A stretch of DNA of 50,274 bases, from NCBI RefSeq assembly GCF_002276225.1, contig NZ_NQNY01000010.1, positions 1 through 50,274 of the forward strand, given 5' to 3'. Each line of letters begins with the position of its first letter. Position 1 is the first letter of the stretch. Under the pieces are notes generated by a model that made no database searches, was not told the origin of the DNA, and was given only the letters and a program-made list of their open reading frames with translations. This document shows, one piece after another, positions 10,210 through 20,651 of this stretch. Source of the DNA: Mycoplasmopsis agassizii (GTDB lineage: Bacteria; Bacillota_I; Bacilli_A; Mycoplasmatales; Metamycoplasmataceae). A program made the translations under genes and the position numbers.

Positions 10210-10989
10210 TTAAATATTAAAAACGTCTTTAACGTTTTTTCTAATCTGATTTACTAAGGTTTCAAGGTCAATTCCCTTAACCTCAGCAATTTTTTCATAG
10301 ACATATTTAACATAAGGGCTTTTGTTTGGTTTACCTCTAAAAGGCATTGGTGTTAAATATGGTGTGTCAGTTTCACAAAAGATTCTATCTAAAGGAACAA
10401 TTTTACATGCTTCACGTGAAGCATGATTATTTTTGAAGGTAATTACACCTGAAAAAGAAAAATAAATATTTTTGACATGTTTTAAAAATCTTTCAACTTC
10501 AAAACTATCACCACTAAAAGTGTGGAAAATGAACTTAACATCTTGATATTCTTCTCTTGAAATAATTTCAAAAATATCGTTAAAAGCATCACGGCTATGA
10601 ATTACAACTGGAAGGTTTTTTGCTTTAGCAATTTCAATGTGAGCAATAAAACTTTCAATTTGAATTTCTTTACTTGGATTTTCTTTATAGTAATAATCAA
10701 GTCCAACTTCACCGATTGCTACAGTGTCTTCATTAATAAATTCTGTCAATTTATTAGTGTCTTCTTTACCTTTAACTTCCATAGGATGAATCCCTAAAAC
10801 TTCTTGAACAAATTTAGGGAATGCTTTCTTCATTGTTTTAATTTCTTCAATTTCTTTAAAAGATACACCTGTGAAGAAGATCATTTCTAATTCGTTTGTA
10901 TCAATTCAACTTTGAACTTCTTCGATGGGATTTTCATAATACTCTAAATAAGGGTGAGTATGTAAATCTATAAATTTCAGTTTTGACAT
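10210..10989 (-). CDS. tatD: TatD-family metal-dependent deoxyribonuclease
   Basis: A 259-residue TIM-barrel metallohydrolase of the TatD family, which removes nucleotides from DNA ends. Visible metal-binding motifs are DLHTHPY at the N-terminus, AIGEVGLDYY with the bridging Glu, VIHSRDAF, FHTFSGD, and CETDTPYLTP near the end. Length matches the family (255-265). The start ATG at 10989 precedes the metal-binding HTH motif; one TGA (Trp) lies early in the gene. It is the last gene of the minus-strand run mnmE-unknown-tatD, with short gaps. A weak hairpin, AAAAACGT/ACGTTTTT, overlaps its last codons (10219-10239) and may act as terminator. Confidence 0.93.
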
Positions 10990-11022
10990 AAAAAAGATTG
11001 TATCACTTTCAGCAATACAATT

Positions 11023-11913
11023 CTAAATAATTAAACCACGTTTTTTTAAGTAGTGTTTGAGTGTAATTCTTGTATTAAAAAGAGAGGTATCTTCATTAAA
11101 AAAATTAGAGTTTTTAATCACTTGTTGGTATTCTTCGTATGCAGGTCATTTCAAAATTTTGACACCTTTTTTGTTATTTAAATGAATTTCAAATTCGAAA
11201 CCTTTACCGTTTAAGTGATATTTATAAAAAAGTTTTTGAATGTTGGAATGCAAAGATTTTTTATGTTTCTCTATTTCATTATCTAAAACATTATCCTTTG
11301 CTTCATTAATGCTATATCTTCTCATTGTCATTAAATTTTTGATTTTATCAATTAAACTTGAATGAAAATCATTGCTTAATAAGTCATGAATTTCTTGGTA
11401 TTTTGAAAATTCTTTTCTCATGAAATCTGCGTTAAAATGATTTATATATTCATCACGTTGTTCGAATATTTCATAGTTTTGAAGCACTTGTAAATAAAAA
11501 GAGTGCCAGTGACTGATTTGCACAGTACCATCTCGATCAATTTTTATTTTTAGGTTATCATGTTTTAAATTTCTCGTTCTTAAATAAGAACAAATTTGTT
11601 TAACGATAGTTATTTCAATTTTTTCATGCTCAAAAACGGCTCGTAATTTTTTAAAATAATTATGCTCAATAGAATGAATTACATCGTATATTTTAGAGTA
11701 GTTTTCTACAGGGTGTTCTTTATAAAAGGACTGTAAAAAATTCTTAGCACTTACAAAAGCTTGTATCATGCTATTGGCGTTTGGATAAGATTTTCTAGTT
11801 AATCTTCTTGCGAAATTATCATCCACTATTAATATTATAATCTTTTTAATTACATAATTTTTTAAATATTTGGTTTTTTCAAAACTTTTTTTGGATTTTC
11901 GTGTATAGAGCAT
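11023..11913 (-). CDS. Hypothetical protein, basic, cytoplasmic
   Basis: A 296-residue protein that I do not recognise. The N-terminal 35 residues are Lys-rich with a short Ile/Val run (IIILIV), which is too short for a confident membrane segment; a later start inside this stretch is possible because no clear ribosome binding site decides. The body is rich in Lys, Glu, Asn, His and aromatic residues and contains IKIDRDGTVQISHWHSFYL. A TGA (Trp) near the end links the long open part to the last 40 residues. It lies between mnmE (19 bases away) and tatD (33 bases away), so it is probably co-transcribed. Confidence 0.75.
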
Positions 11914-11932
11914 TTAAAAATTACTTTCATTT

Positions 11933-13258
11933 TTACTTGCCTAAACAAAAATTTTTGAAAATTTCATCTAGCAATAACTCATTGTCTGCTTTACCTGAAA
12001 TATTTATTAAATCCTCTCAAGCTTTTGTAATGTCAGTGATCACAATATCTGCAGTTAAACCATTTAGCAAGGCATTATAAGCTTCATTTAGTGCTTCATA
12101 AGATGATTTTAATAAAGACATTTGTCTTGCACCAATTAAAATTTTTTCATTATCTAGGTCTAAATTCTTATACTCAGAAACTAGCAAATCGAGTAAATTG
12201 TCAATATTTTTTTCTTTAGAACTTATATAAATTTTTTCTTTATCTAATTTTTCTAATAAATCAGATTTGCTAAAAACTTTTATATATTTTTTATTTTTAC
12301 TTTGTTCAGTAATTAATTTATCAACTTCGGTTTCACCCTCTGTTGCATCAATTAAATGAATAATTATTTTTGAATCATTAATCAGTTTCAGAGATCTTTC
12401 AATGCCAATATTTTCAACTACATCACTACTATGATTTCTAATTCCTGCGCTATCATTAATTTGAAAAAGAACTCCTTGATATTGGAATTCTCCATTAATA
12501 ATATCTCTAGTTGTTCCAGGGATATTTGTGACAATTGCTTTTTCTTCGTTTAATAGTAAATTTAACAAACTAGATTTTCCAGAATTAGGTTTTCCTACGA
12601 TCGCAACTTTTATACCTTCAAAAATAACCGAGGCTTTTTCACTAAGTTCAATTGCTTTTTTTTCTTTATCTAAAATTTTTGAAACCTTGTTTATTAATTT
12701 TTCTTCATCAAGAATTTCAATATCATCATATTCAGGATAGTCGATATTAACCTCTAAATGTCCAATTAACATTTGTAAATCAGAAATTAATTCTTGAATA
12801 AATTTAGATGTTTGTCCACTAAATTTTTTCACGCTTGCTTTAGCTTGTGTTTCGGTTTTAGAAAAAATTAATTCATGAATTGCATCAGCTTTTATTAAGT
12901 CAATTTTTCCATTTAAAAAAGCTCTTCTTGTAAATTCACCAGGCTCAGCCTCTCTTGCTCCATTATTAAAAATAAGTTCAATTATTTTTTGCAAAACAAT
13001 TAAACCACCGTGTGCATTTATTTCAACTAAATCTTCACCAGTATAAGAATTAGGATTTTCAAAAGTTATTAAAACAACTTCATCAATTGTTTCATCTTTA
13101 TCATGAATATGACCATAATATATTCCTCTTTTATTTTCAAATTTACCTTTAAAAATTTTTTTAATAATCGTAAAAGTATCTGGTCCACTTATTCTAATTA
13201 TACCTATAGGTTGGTTAACAACACCACCTGAAGAAATTGCGCATATCGTATCAAACAT
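11933..13258 (-). CDS. mnmE: tRNA uridine-5-carboxymethylaminomethyl modification GTPase MnmE (TrmE)
   Basis: A 441-residue GTPase that, with MnmG, modifies the wobble uridine of certain tRNAs. The N-terminal formyl-THF-binding-like domain starts DTICAISSGGVVNQPIGIIR and continues to EPGEFTRRAFLNGKIDL. The G domain has the P-loop GKPNSGKSS (about 221-229), GTTRD, and a G3 box that reads DSAG rather than the usual DTAG; the G4 box reads SKSD rather than NKxD. The protein ends in the family's C-terminal CxGK motif (CLGK). It follows the kinase-fold gene by 22 bases without a terminator, so read-through from the TPP-riboswitch operon is possible. Confidence 0.96.
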
Positions 13259-13280
13259 GTTTTAATTATATGTAATATAT

Positions 13281-13967
13281 TTAGGTATTCACATAAAAAT
13301 CTTTTATGTGATCATAGACAACTTCATAAGAAGTTTTATTAAATAAATTAACTATATAAATATAGTCTTCTAATTTTTCTTTATCCAATTTTAAATAGTC
13401 AATCACTTCATCTTTTGTTAAAACAGAAAACTTTAAAAAGGAAACAATATCAAAATATTTTGAGCCTTTTCTTGTTCATTCAAAATCAATTAATTTTACT
13501 TTTTTATCAATTGTAAAAATAGTATTTTTTGGTCTTACATCTCCATGAATAACTTCATTAAAATCATTTTGATATTTATCAACTATTTCTAAATATTTTT
13601 TGTCTTTAGTTTTATAAAAATGTCAATTCATTTTTGACAGATTTAAATTTGTATTTCAAACTTTTTTAAGTTCATCTAATAATAAAAAATCAGATTCTTT
13701 TGTTTGATATTTTTTTAAATAGATATCTCCTTCATATCATTTTTTAATTGCAATATATGGAGTTACATAAATGTAATCTTCATTATTTTTCAAAAAAATA
13801 ATTTCGTCTTTATGATCAGCAATTTTATTTATTGCAACTCTAATTTGAACTTTAACATCATTTAGATAAGCAACATAAGTTCGATTATGAAAACCTTTAT
13901 AATGAAATTTTATTTTGTTAATTTGCTTGAATATTTTTTTTGGCAATTTTCTTTTTATATAAAGCAT
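13281..13967 (-). CDS. Choline/thiamine/aminoglycoside kinase-fold phosphotransferase
   Basis: A 228-residue protein of the APH/choline kinase family. The catalytic loop HGDVRPKN and the metal-binding IDFEW motif lie in the C-terminal half, in the expected order and spacing. The family includes choline kinase (LicA), ethanolamine kinase and thiamine kinase (YcfN/ThiK). Its start overlaps the 3' end of the transporter permease by 50 bases, and the operon is headed by a TPP riboswitch. This favours thiamine or a related substrate, but LicA-type choline kinases also occur in mycoplasmas, and the sequence does not decide. It is shorter than typical choline kinases (about 290) and the N-lobe is compact. 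Confidence 0.8.
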
Positions 13968-15609
13968 AATACCCCTTAATTTTATTTATGAAAGTTTCTT
14001 TGTTTGCAATGTTTCTACTTACTAAATAATTTGTAATATATTCTAACACAATAGTTATAAAAATTAGTGGTCAAGAAAAATTTGCAAGCTCAAAAAACAT
14101 TGATCTATCAATGTTTACTTGAATTGCTGCACCTAATCTATTTGCACCGAAAACACCGAAAAATACGACATCTCGCAATAAATTTTCAAATAAAAAACTC
14201 CCATTGATAATTAATTCTTTTTTAGATGCAGGGATTACTCATACTCTTAATATTTTGAAATATGAAAATCCTTGCTTTCTTAATATTTCAATTGTTTGAA
14301 AATTAATTTTGTTAAATGTTGAACTAGTAATTACTGCAAAGTTAAATGATGAGTGTAAAACTAAGACTAAAAAAACAGTTGTTGTTGGTTCAAATCATAA
14401 AATATTTAGTAGATAAAAAAACAGCAAACTAGGAATAATTCTTACTGACAAACCAATTATTTTAAATATTAATGATTGAAATTTTTTATTGATTTTTTCA
14501 CTTTGAAAAATACCAATTATAGTTCCGATTATAAAAGTAAAGAATCAAATTATAATTGTTTGTAATAAAACATCTCAAACCAAACTTATCGGTGAATTAC
14601 CTGATGAATCAAAAATAATTGCAAGATCTATTTGAAAAAACCTTTCCAATAAATTAGTTATTACTTTAGCATTTGAATAATCATATTCTAAATTTGCAAG
14701 AGCTATAATAGCAATGATAAAACTAATGAATCCAATGATTAACAAAATTATTTTTTGGTGATTATAATGGAATGAATTTTTGTTTGTTTTAGCATTAAAT
14801 TTAATTCCGTGAAACAAATATTTTTTTATCAAAAAAATCATTAATTCATTTAATAATAAAAAAATAAAATAGATTGTTAGTGGTGCTCCGAGTTGATCAT
14901 AATTAGAGTTACTCAAAGGAACATAAATTAAAGTTCCTGTCCCAATTATTCCTACTGCTCCTAATAATGAAATTCATCTGAAATTTGATTCCAAAGAAAA
15001 AAAATACAAGTTTAAAATTCTGGTTTTTATTCTTCAAAAAACTTCTAAGTAAAAACTTTTTATTTTACTATTTCTCAAACTAAGTGATTTATAAAAATAT
15101 TGTAAATCAGAGTTATTAATCATATCAACCAAATATCTGTGAACTCATAATCACGTAAATCATGAGTAAGTTAAAAATGCTGCATCATTAGCTCTAAAAG
15201 CGTTAGAAAAAGCCCTTGCAAATAAAATAATTGGAAGGGCTCTTAAGAGTATGATAAAAAATCGGTAGAAAGTAAATGCAAAAAAACTGTGTATCTTTCT
15301 TGCTCCAAAATATGAAGAAACAAGTGAAACCAAAAAACCTACAATTGTTCCTAGAACTATCAAACGAATCGAAACTCACATTTGCTGCAAGGATAATATT
15401 CAAAGATTTTGTCCCGGGAAATAATTACTTGAATCTGTATATTTAAAAAGATCTGAAATAAATTCATTAAATAAACTTACCCCTGAAGGATTAAATCGTG
15501 ATGAAATATAAATAGTTAAATAAATAACTATTGTCAACACAATTAATCACAAGAATATTTTTAAATTAGGATTTAAAAATATTTTTCTACCTTTTTTATA
15601 TCAAACCAT
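13918..15609 (-). CDS. ABC transporter permease of the p37/Cypl (thiamine-type) system
   Basis: A 563-residue membrane protein. Two halves, each with a set of hydrophobic helices and an EAA-like loop, suggest a fused permease: the first block begins around MWVSIRLIVLGTIVGFLVSL (about residue 78) and the second around LLQTIIIWFFTFIIGTIIGI (about 348). Motifs such as LLGAVGIIGTGTLIY and FFGVFGANRLGAAI at the end of each half match phosphonate-type (PhnE-like) permeases, the class paired with p37 lipoproteins. The ATG at 15609 follows the lipoprotein stop by three bases. The gene lies in the riboswitch-headed operon. Confidence 0.88.
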
Positions 15610-15612
15610 TTT

Positions 15613-16797
15613 TTATTTTAAAGCGTTGTTGTAAGGCTCCTTTATTTCTTTATCAAAATCAGTTATGTATCTGTAAAAGTTATAACCACTACCTTTACCA
15701 AATGAATCTTTATCTTCTAGAGAAAGTGCTATGAAAGCATCTAGAAGTAATTTTCTTTCTTGTTCATTTAATAAATCTTTATTAAATGCAACAACATCGT
15801 AAAATAAAGAATTAGTTAGAGTAAGAATTTCCATTCTTTCACCTTCTGGTGGATTAAAAATATTTTTTGTTTTATCTCCATCTTTGTAATGTTGTCACGC
15901 AAATGAATACATGTCATCTAGAAAAATTCTATAACCATCTAATGTACCAAGTAAATTCCCATTTTCTTGTTTGTGTTTATTATCAGGAATACTTGCTATT
16001 GTTGCTTGATCACCAAAATGATCTTTAAATAATTTTTCTTGTAGAATATATTTTCCTTGTTTACTTGGTTTACCATGAACAATTCCAAAATTATAAAATT
16101 CTTGTCAGTTTTTGTCATCCCAAGTTTTTTTAATTTTTTCAATAGTTTCATCATTACCAACTATTGCAACCATTCCTCGATAATAAGGAGTAGTATTTTT
16201 GTCGCCATCTTTAATTGTTAAGTCACCATATAAAAATTCTCATTTAACTCCGTCTCATTTTTCACGAGTATTGTCTCATGTTTTAAAGGGATGTAATTTT
16301 AAGTGATCATTTACTCATTTTGCAGTGTTTTTTAAATATTCAGGACCACCTTCATCTTTATAAAACATTTGCTTTGTATCTCCTTTAAATGAACGAGTTT
16401 CAGTTCTTGCTAAGTATTCAACGTTTTTAATATTAGGCTCCTCTACAGCTTGTCTGACATTTAAAATTGTCATCGCTGATTTACCTGCTTTTAAATCATT
16501 TAGACTAGCAGTTTTTTCTTCATTAGATGCAATTTTTATTTCAAGAATTTTTGCTTCTTTATACTTGTTGTCTTTGTCTTTTTCTTTTAACTCTTTGATT
16601 TTGCTATTCAGAACTTTTGTAAAATCTGCAACAGCAGTTGAGCCAGTTTTTTGACTAAATCATTCTGTACCTAGAGTTAGGTTCACTTTTTTAACATTTG
16701 GATCTTCAGCATTTGAACACGCTATTGCTGTTGAAACTCCTATTAGTGAAACAATCCCTAGAGAAGTGAATAGTATTTTTTTACTTTTTAATTTCAT
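15613..16797 (-). CDS. p37/Cypl-like substrate-binding lipoprotein
   Basis: A 394-residue extracytoplasmic binding lipoprotein. The basic N-terminus and hydrophobic stretch end in a lipobox with Cys27 (TAIACSN). The mature part follows the p37 pattern known from M. hyorhinis, whose Cypl protein was crystallised with thiamine pyrophosphate: early TLGTEWFSQ, then EFYNFGIVHGKPS and ATIASIPDN. It is close to the usual family length of about 400. TGA codons encode Trp at several sites. It lies between its ATPase (two-base gap) and permease (three-base gap) in one operon under a TPP riboswitch, which independently supports a thiamine or TPP ligand. Confidence 0.9.
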
Positions 16798-16799
16798 TG

Positions 16800-17549
16800 T
16801 TATTCCTTTTGGTATATTTTTTTTGCTTCATCAATAGAAAAATCGTCGATTTCTCATGTCTTAAAAATGATTCCATTTTTAAGACCAATCACTTTGGTGA
16901 AGACTTGTTTGTTGATTAAACCCAAATCATGAATATTGATTAAGGTTAAAATATTTTCAGTTGTGGCAACGTATTTAATAGCGTTGATCACATCTTCAGC
17001 AATATTGACATCAAGACCTGTTGTAGGCTCATCAGCTAAGATGATTTGTGGTTTTTGTAAAAATATCTTAGATAGTTCTACTCGTTGTTTTTGACCACCA
17101 GATAAGTTACCTACAGGTGTGAATATAAAATCCTCAATACTTAAAGTTTTTAAAATTTTTTTAATATTTTCAAAATCTTGTTTTGTGATGATGTTGAAGA
17201 ATCTAAAAAATTTATTTTCTTGTAAGTTATAAAATCTTTTAAGATTTTTATAAACATCATCTTCAAAAATTAAATTAGGACTTTGATTTAAAAAAGCAAA
17301 ACTTTTTACATATTTTTTAAGATCATTTTTAGAAAACTTTTTAATGTTTTCTCCATATACTAAAAAATCTCCTTCAGTGATTTTTAAGTGATTAATTAAT
17401 AGATTAAATAAAGATGTCTTACCAGCCCCTGATGAGCCTATAATTGCTATAAATTCATTTTTATCTAGTTTTAAATTAATGTTTTTCAGCAATTCTTCTT
17501 TACTGTTTTTATATGATGCTGAAATATTGTTTAACTCGATAAAAGACAA
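16800..17549 (-). CDS. ABC transporter ATP-binding protein of the p37-type system
   Basis: A 249-residue ATPase energising the adjacent permease at the inner face of the membrane. It shows Walker A GSSGAGKTS (about 38-46), the Q-loop region FLNQSP, signature LSGGQKQR, Walker B IILADEPTTGLD, and the switch His in NIHDLGL. The start is a TTG at 17549, chosen because GGAG lies eight bases upstream; that site is inside the hairpin of the riboswitch expression platform. A TGA (Trp) near the end adds the last 18 residues. It is the first gene of the operon. Confidence 0.93.
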
Positions 17550-17551
17550 AA

Positions 17552-17577
17552 AAATTACTCCTTTCTAGGAGTAATTA
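17552..17577 (-). terminator. Riboswitch expression platform: hairpin hiding the ribosome binding site
   Basis: On the minus strand AATTACTCC pairs perfectly with GGAGTAATT around a six-base loop, followed by a seven-base U-run. The same GGAG is the ribosome binding site of the ATPase, and the U-run overlaps its TTG start. The hairpin could therefore stop transcription, block translation, or both. Confidence 0.8.
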
Positions 17578-17596
17578 AAATGAATTGAAAATAAAA

Positions 17597-17678
17597 AAAT
17601 CTAACTACGACAGCATTACCTGTATCAGTCAAAAGAGTATATTCTCAGCCATTACTAGCACCCCTGATAACTCTATTT
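17597..17678 (-). promoter_or_regulatory. TPP riboswitch (THI element)
   Basis: Read on the minus strand, the order and spacing of the conserved aptamer blocks are intact: AGGGGTGC, then GGCTGAGAATA, then CTGATACAGGTAATGCTGTC and CGTAG. These are the thiamine pyrophosphate-binding elements of the THI box. The closing P1 helix is weak by eye, with wobbles and a tandem mismatch. The aptamer lies about 20 bases upstream of the hairpin that sequesters the ribosome binding site of the ABC ATPase gene. Confidence 0.93.
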
Positions 17679-17719
17679 TATAACTTTTTTGTCGTTTTGT
17701 AATTTTTTTAATAAAAATC

Positions 17720-17935
17720 TTATTCAGGAATTGAAACTATCTTATAAAGTTTTTCATCAATTCAAACAATATCTTTATCTCTAACTTTAGAACCACGACT
17801 CATAGTTCTTTTACCATTGACCTTAACAACATGTTTGGTTAGAAAAACTTCAGCAGCACCACCTGTTTGGATTTCGCCGATTTTTTTTAAAAGTTGACCA
17901 ACTTTTATTTCGTTACCTCTGATTTCAATATTCAT
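17720..17935 (-). CDS. yaaA: Small S4-domain RNA-binding protein (YaaA-like)
   Basis: A 71-residue protein consisting of a single S4-like RNA-binding domain. It shows KVGQLLKKIGEIQTGGAAE, then VKVNGKRTMSRGSKVRDKD, the pattern of the YaaA/YbcJ family found next to dnaN in many Gram-positive bacteria. Its ATG shares one base with the dnaN stop codon (TAATG), so translation is coupled. One TGA (Trp) is near the end. The gene order dnaA-dnaN-yaaA is the conserved origin arrangement. The target RNA is not known. Confidence 0.88.
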
Positions 17936-19059
17936 TAGTAACCCTTAACTGAAGCGATTAATTGCCTATTTTCTTGATACTCTGCAGAAACAATCAATAA
18001 AGCACCTCTTGCTTTGTTGATAAATAAATCTATATCACCATTAAAAACATTTAATGCTTCTTTTAAAAATTGAGCATTGTAATTAACTGTAAAAGATTCG
18101 CCGTGAATTTTTACACTTTCAGTTTTAACTTCGAATTTTCCACCTTCACTAATATACGAAGATAAACCAAGCGATTGTTGGTTTTCACGGTTTTCAATTT
18201 TGAATTTAACTATATTATTTTTTGAATCGTTTAAAACAGTTACCTTATCAATTAAATTAATTAAGTGCTGTTTTTCAATTTCAATTCTGATATCCATTTC
18301 TCATTTAAAAGGGTTATTTGTTGACAAGTCTTGATAAGGCAAATTTACAATTTTCGTCTTAATTATTTCACGGCCATTTTTAATTTTTAATTCATAACTT
18401 CCAGGATATATTTCAATTGTTTTTTCAAAACTTAAAGATTGTAAATATCTAATTGTTTTTGAATGTAAAGAAATATTAAATTCTTCGATGTAATTAATAC
18501 TTCTCGTTTCCATCGCAATTCTTTTTTTATCAGTTGAAATTATTTCAAGTTTTCCATTTGCATAATTCAGATTTAATGATGAAAGAATTAAATCTTCTTT
18601 TGCAGGATGATTCATAGCAATGTAACCAACTTTTTTAATTGCATTAATTAGTAATTCACTTTCAAAATCGAATTTATTACTTTGTAAAACAAAATTGATT
18701 TCTTGAAAACTTTCTGTCTCCAATAAACTAATATCTGTTACATATGAACCAGAAGTTATATTTAAAGAATTGTTTTTAATTGTCAAAGCAATATCTTCAT
18801 CACAATAATTTAAAATAGCTTTCAAGTTTTTTGCCAAAACCAAAAAACTTCCTGTTCCCTCAGAACGGTTTTTAATATTGTCAAGATCCATAATGTTTTG
18901 AATAGACATTTCATTGTTAGTTGTTGTTGCAATAATTTTATCACTTAAGACATCAAAATAAATTGCTCTCATAGACATGTTAGTGTTTCCATGATCTACA
19001 ATCCTAAAATTGTTATCCAAAAATTTTAAGAAATTTCTTTTCTTTACATATATCTTCAT
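17935..19059 (-). CDS. dnaN: DNA polymerase III beta subunit (sliding clamp)
   Basis: The beta clamp, 374 residues, which tethers the replicative polymerase to DNA. In the standard code it appears as two pieces, but they share one frame and are joined by a TGA (Trp) codon at 18301-18303, followed by Glu and MDIRIEIEK. The N-terminal domain begins MKIYVKKRNFLKFLDNNFRI, and TNNEMSIQN and YLQSLSFEKTIEIYPGS lie at expected places. Length fits the family (365-380). It follows dnaA across a 112-base gap with DnaA-box-like sites, as in most bacterial origins. Confidence 0.95.
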
Positions 19060-19171
19060 AATTTCTACTTTCTAATTAATAATTAATATTAATTGTTGTT
19101 GATATGTTAATAAGTTCCTAAAAACCCCTATAATAAGGTGTTTTAATCTAAATAAGATGTTGATTAAACTG
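19060..19171. other. dnaA-dnaN intergenic part of oriC with DnaA-box-like sites
   Basis: AT-rich gap containing TGTTGATAT (19097-19105) and TGTTAATAA (19105-19113), which are reverse complements of near-consensus DnaA boxes and overlap by one base, plus TGTTGATTA (19158-19166). The dnaN promoter is probably here as well. Confidence 0.65.
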
Positions 19172-20554
19172 CTAGCTAGGCTTACGAACATTTGTTAATA
19201 ACTGCTCATAAGTTCTTTTTGTTTGCACCGACTGTAAATCTTTTTCAAACACTGATAAGGAATTTTTTACAGTTGCATGGTTGCGACCAAAATATGATCC
19301 TATTTTTTCTAAAGTCATTTTTAATAAATCTCTCATCATAAACATTGCAACTGTACGAGCTTTAAATAATTCAGGTTTCCTGCTTTCTCCTTTAATGTCA
19401 CCGATTTTTAATCTATAATAATCAGCAACAATTTTAATAATCCTATCAGGAGTTATATTTTTTTGCTCAACTTCTTTAATACCAATATTTTCAATTACAA
19501 AAGGTAAAGTAATTTCTGAAATATTTTTTTCAAGCCGAGAAACTGCAAAATCTAATTTGTTAATAAATCCTTCAACTTCCCTAAATTTACCAGTTGTATT
19601 TCGAATTAAATACTCAATTGCATCTTCATCAATATTATATTTAGACAAATTAGATTTTGAAATTTTAAATTTATAAATCTCTCGATACTCATTAATTGAT
19701 GGTAAACCTAATTCAATTGATAAACCACTAAGTAATCTAGTTTTCATCCTGTCATCCATTGGTGGAAGTGATCTAATATTTTTATCTGAAACAAAAACTG
19801 TAACTTTTGAAGCATTGATTCTTTCATCAATTACACCGAAAATAAAATTTAATGTTTGAATTTTATCTCCTTGAAAATAAGTTTGAAAATCATCAAAAAT
19901 TAATAAATCTGCATCAAATAATTCTTCTTGAATTTCCAATTTAACATCGTTATTATTTTCTTGCAATTTTTTAGCTATATAATGGGCAAAAAAATTAGAC
20001 TGTAAGTAAATTACACTTTTATCTTCACTTTCCAAAAAGTTTAAAGCAACAGCCTGCATAGCGTGAGTTTTACCTAAACTGCTTTCACCATAAATATATA
20101 AACAACTATAATTAAAATCGTTTTCAATTATTTTATTTATTGAATGATGAATATCTTTATTAAAAGGTAATATTATGTAGTTAGACAAAATATTTTTTTG
20201 GTTTAAAGATCTTAAGGAACTTCTTTTTATTTCACTTAGTTGAGCAATCTTTTTTTCTTTAGATTTTGTAATCTTCATTTTGTCATCAGTTAGAATAGTT
20301 CCAAAATCATATGAATCGCCATATAATTCACGAACCGAAGGAGAAATTTTATTAAGGTAATTTTCCAAAACACTTTGATCATTTTCATCACTTAAAACAA
20401 TTGACACAAAATTATCATTTACTGATTCAACTTTTAATGAATTTAAAATATTATTAATAAAGAAAGCATCACCTTTCAAACTGTTTTGAAGATGTTTTTT
20501 TAAAATATCTGTCTGAGCAGACAACGAATCTTTATTAATGTCTATTTTTTTCAT
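19172..20554 (-). CDS. dnaA: Chromosomal replication initiator protein DnaA
   Basis: The replication initiator, 460 residues, which binds DnaA boxes and opens oriC. Its AAA+ domain has Walker A YGESSLGKTHAMQA (about 154-167) and Walker B LLIFDDFQTYF. The C-terminal domain IV carries the DnaA signature around KIGSYFGRNHATVKNSL, which contacts the box. The N-terminal domain is diverged, as usual. Length is typical (440-470). No in-frame TGA interrupts it. It is flanked by box-containing gaps on both sides and followed by dnaN. Confidence 0.98.
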   Translation of the reverse strand: MKKIDINKDSLSAQTDILKKHLQNSLKGDAFFINNILNSLKVESVNDNFVSIVLSDENDQSVLENYLNKISPSVRELYGDSYDFGTILTDDKMKITKSKEKKIAQLSEIKRSSLRSLNQKNILSNYIILPFNKDIHHSINKIIENDFNYSCLYIYGESSLGKTHAMQAVALNFLESEDKSVIYLQSNFFAHYIAKKLQENNNDVKLEIQEELFDADLLIFDDFQTYFQGDKIQTLNFIFGVIDERINASKVTVFVSDKNIRSLPPMDDRMKTRLLSGLSIELGLPSINEYREIYKFKISKSNLSKYNIDEDAIEYLIRNTTGKFREVEGFINKLDFAVSRLEKNISEITLPFVIENIGIKEVEQKNITPDRIIKIVADYYRLKIGDIKGESRKPELFKARTVAMFMMRDLLKMTLEKIGSYFGRNHATVKNSLSVFEKDLQSVQTKRTYEQLLTNVRKPS

Positions 20555-20651
20555 AACTTTATTTTAATTAATAAATTTAGAACAACATAAAAATGTTAAT
20601 AAATAAATTGATTACAATGGTTTATCAACATACTTATCAACAAAGGAAAAT
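20555..20651. other. oriC region upstream of dnaA with DnaA boxes
   Basis: TTATCAACA occurs twice in the same orientation (20622-20630 and 20634-20642, 12 bases apart) and TGTTAATAA, the reverse complement of TTATTAACA, at 20594-20602. These match the DnaA box consensus TTATCCACA with one or two changes, as in other mycoplasmas. The second box abuts the ribosome binding site of the divergent recD-like gene, so initiator binding may affect transcription of both genes. Confidence 0.75.

Noticed and set aside
13737-13967. A separate 76-residue gene
   Set aside because: It is the first third of the kinase-fold gene, which continues through a TGA Trp codon to the HGD motif.
17668-17710. A promoter directly before the TPP riboswitch (TTACAA and TAAAAT)
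   Set aside because: The implied start would fall inside the 5' side of the aptamer closing helix, so transcription more likely begins further upstream or reads in from dnaN-yaaA.
17935-19059. dnaN appearing as two separate genes
   Set aside because: The pieces share one frame and are joined by a TGA that is Trp in this organism; the total length matches the clamp.
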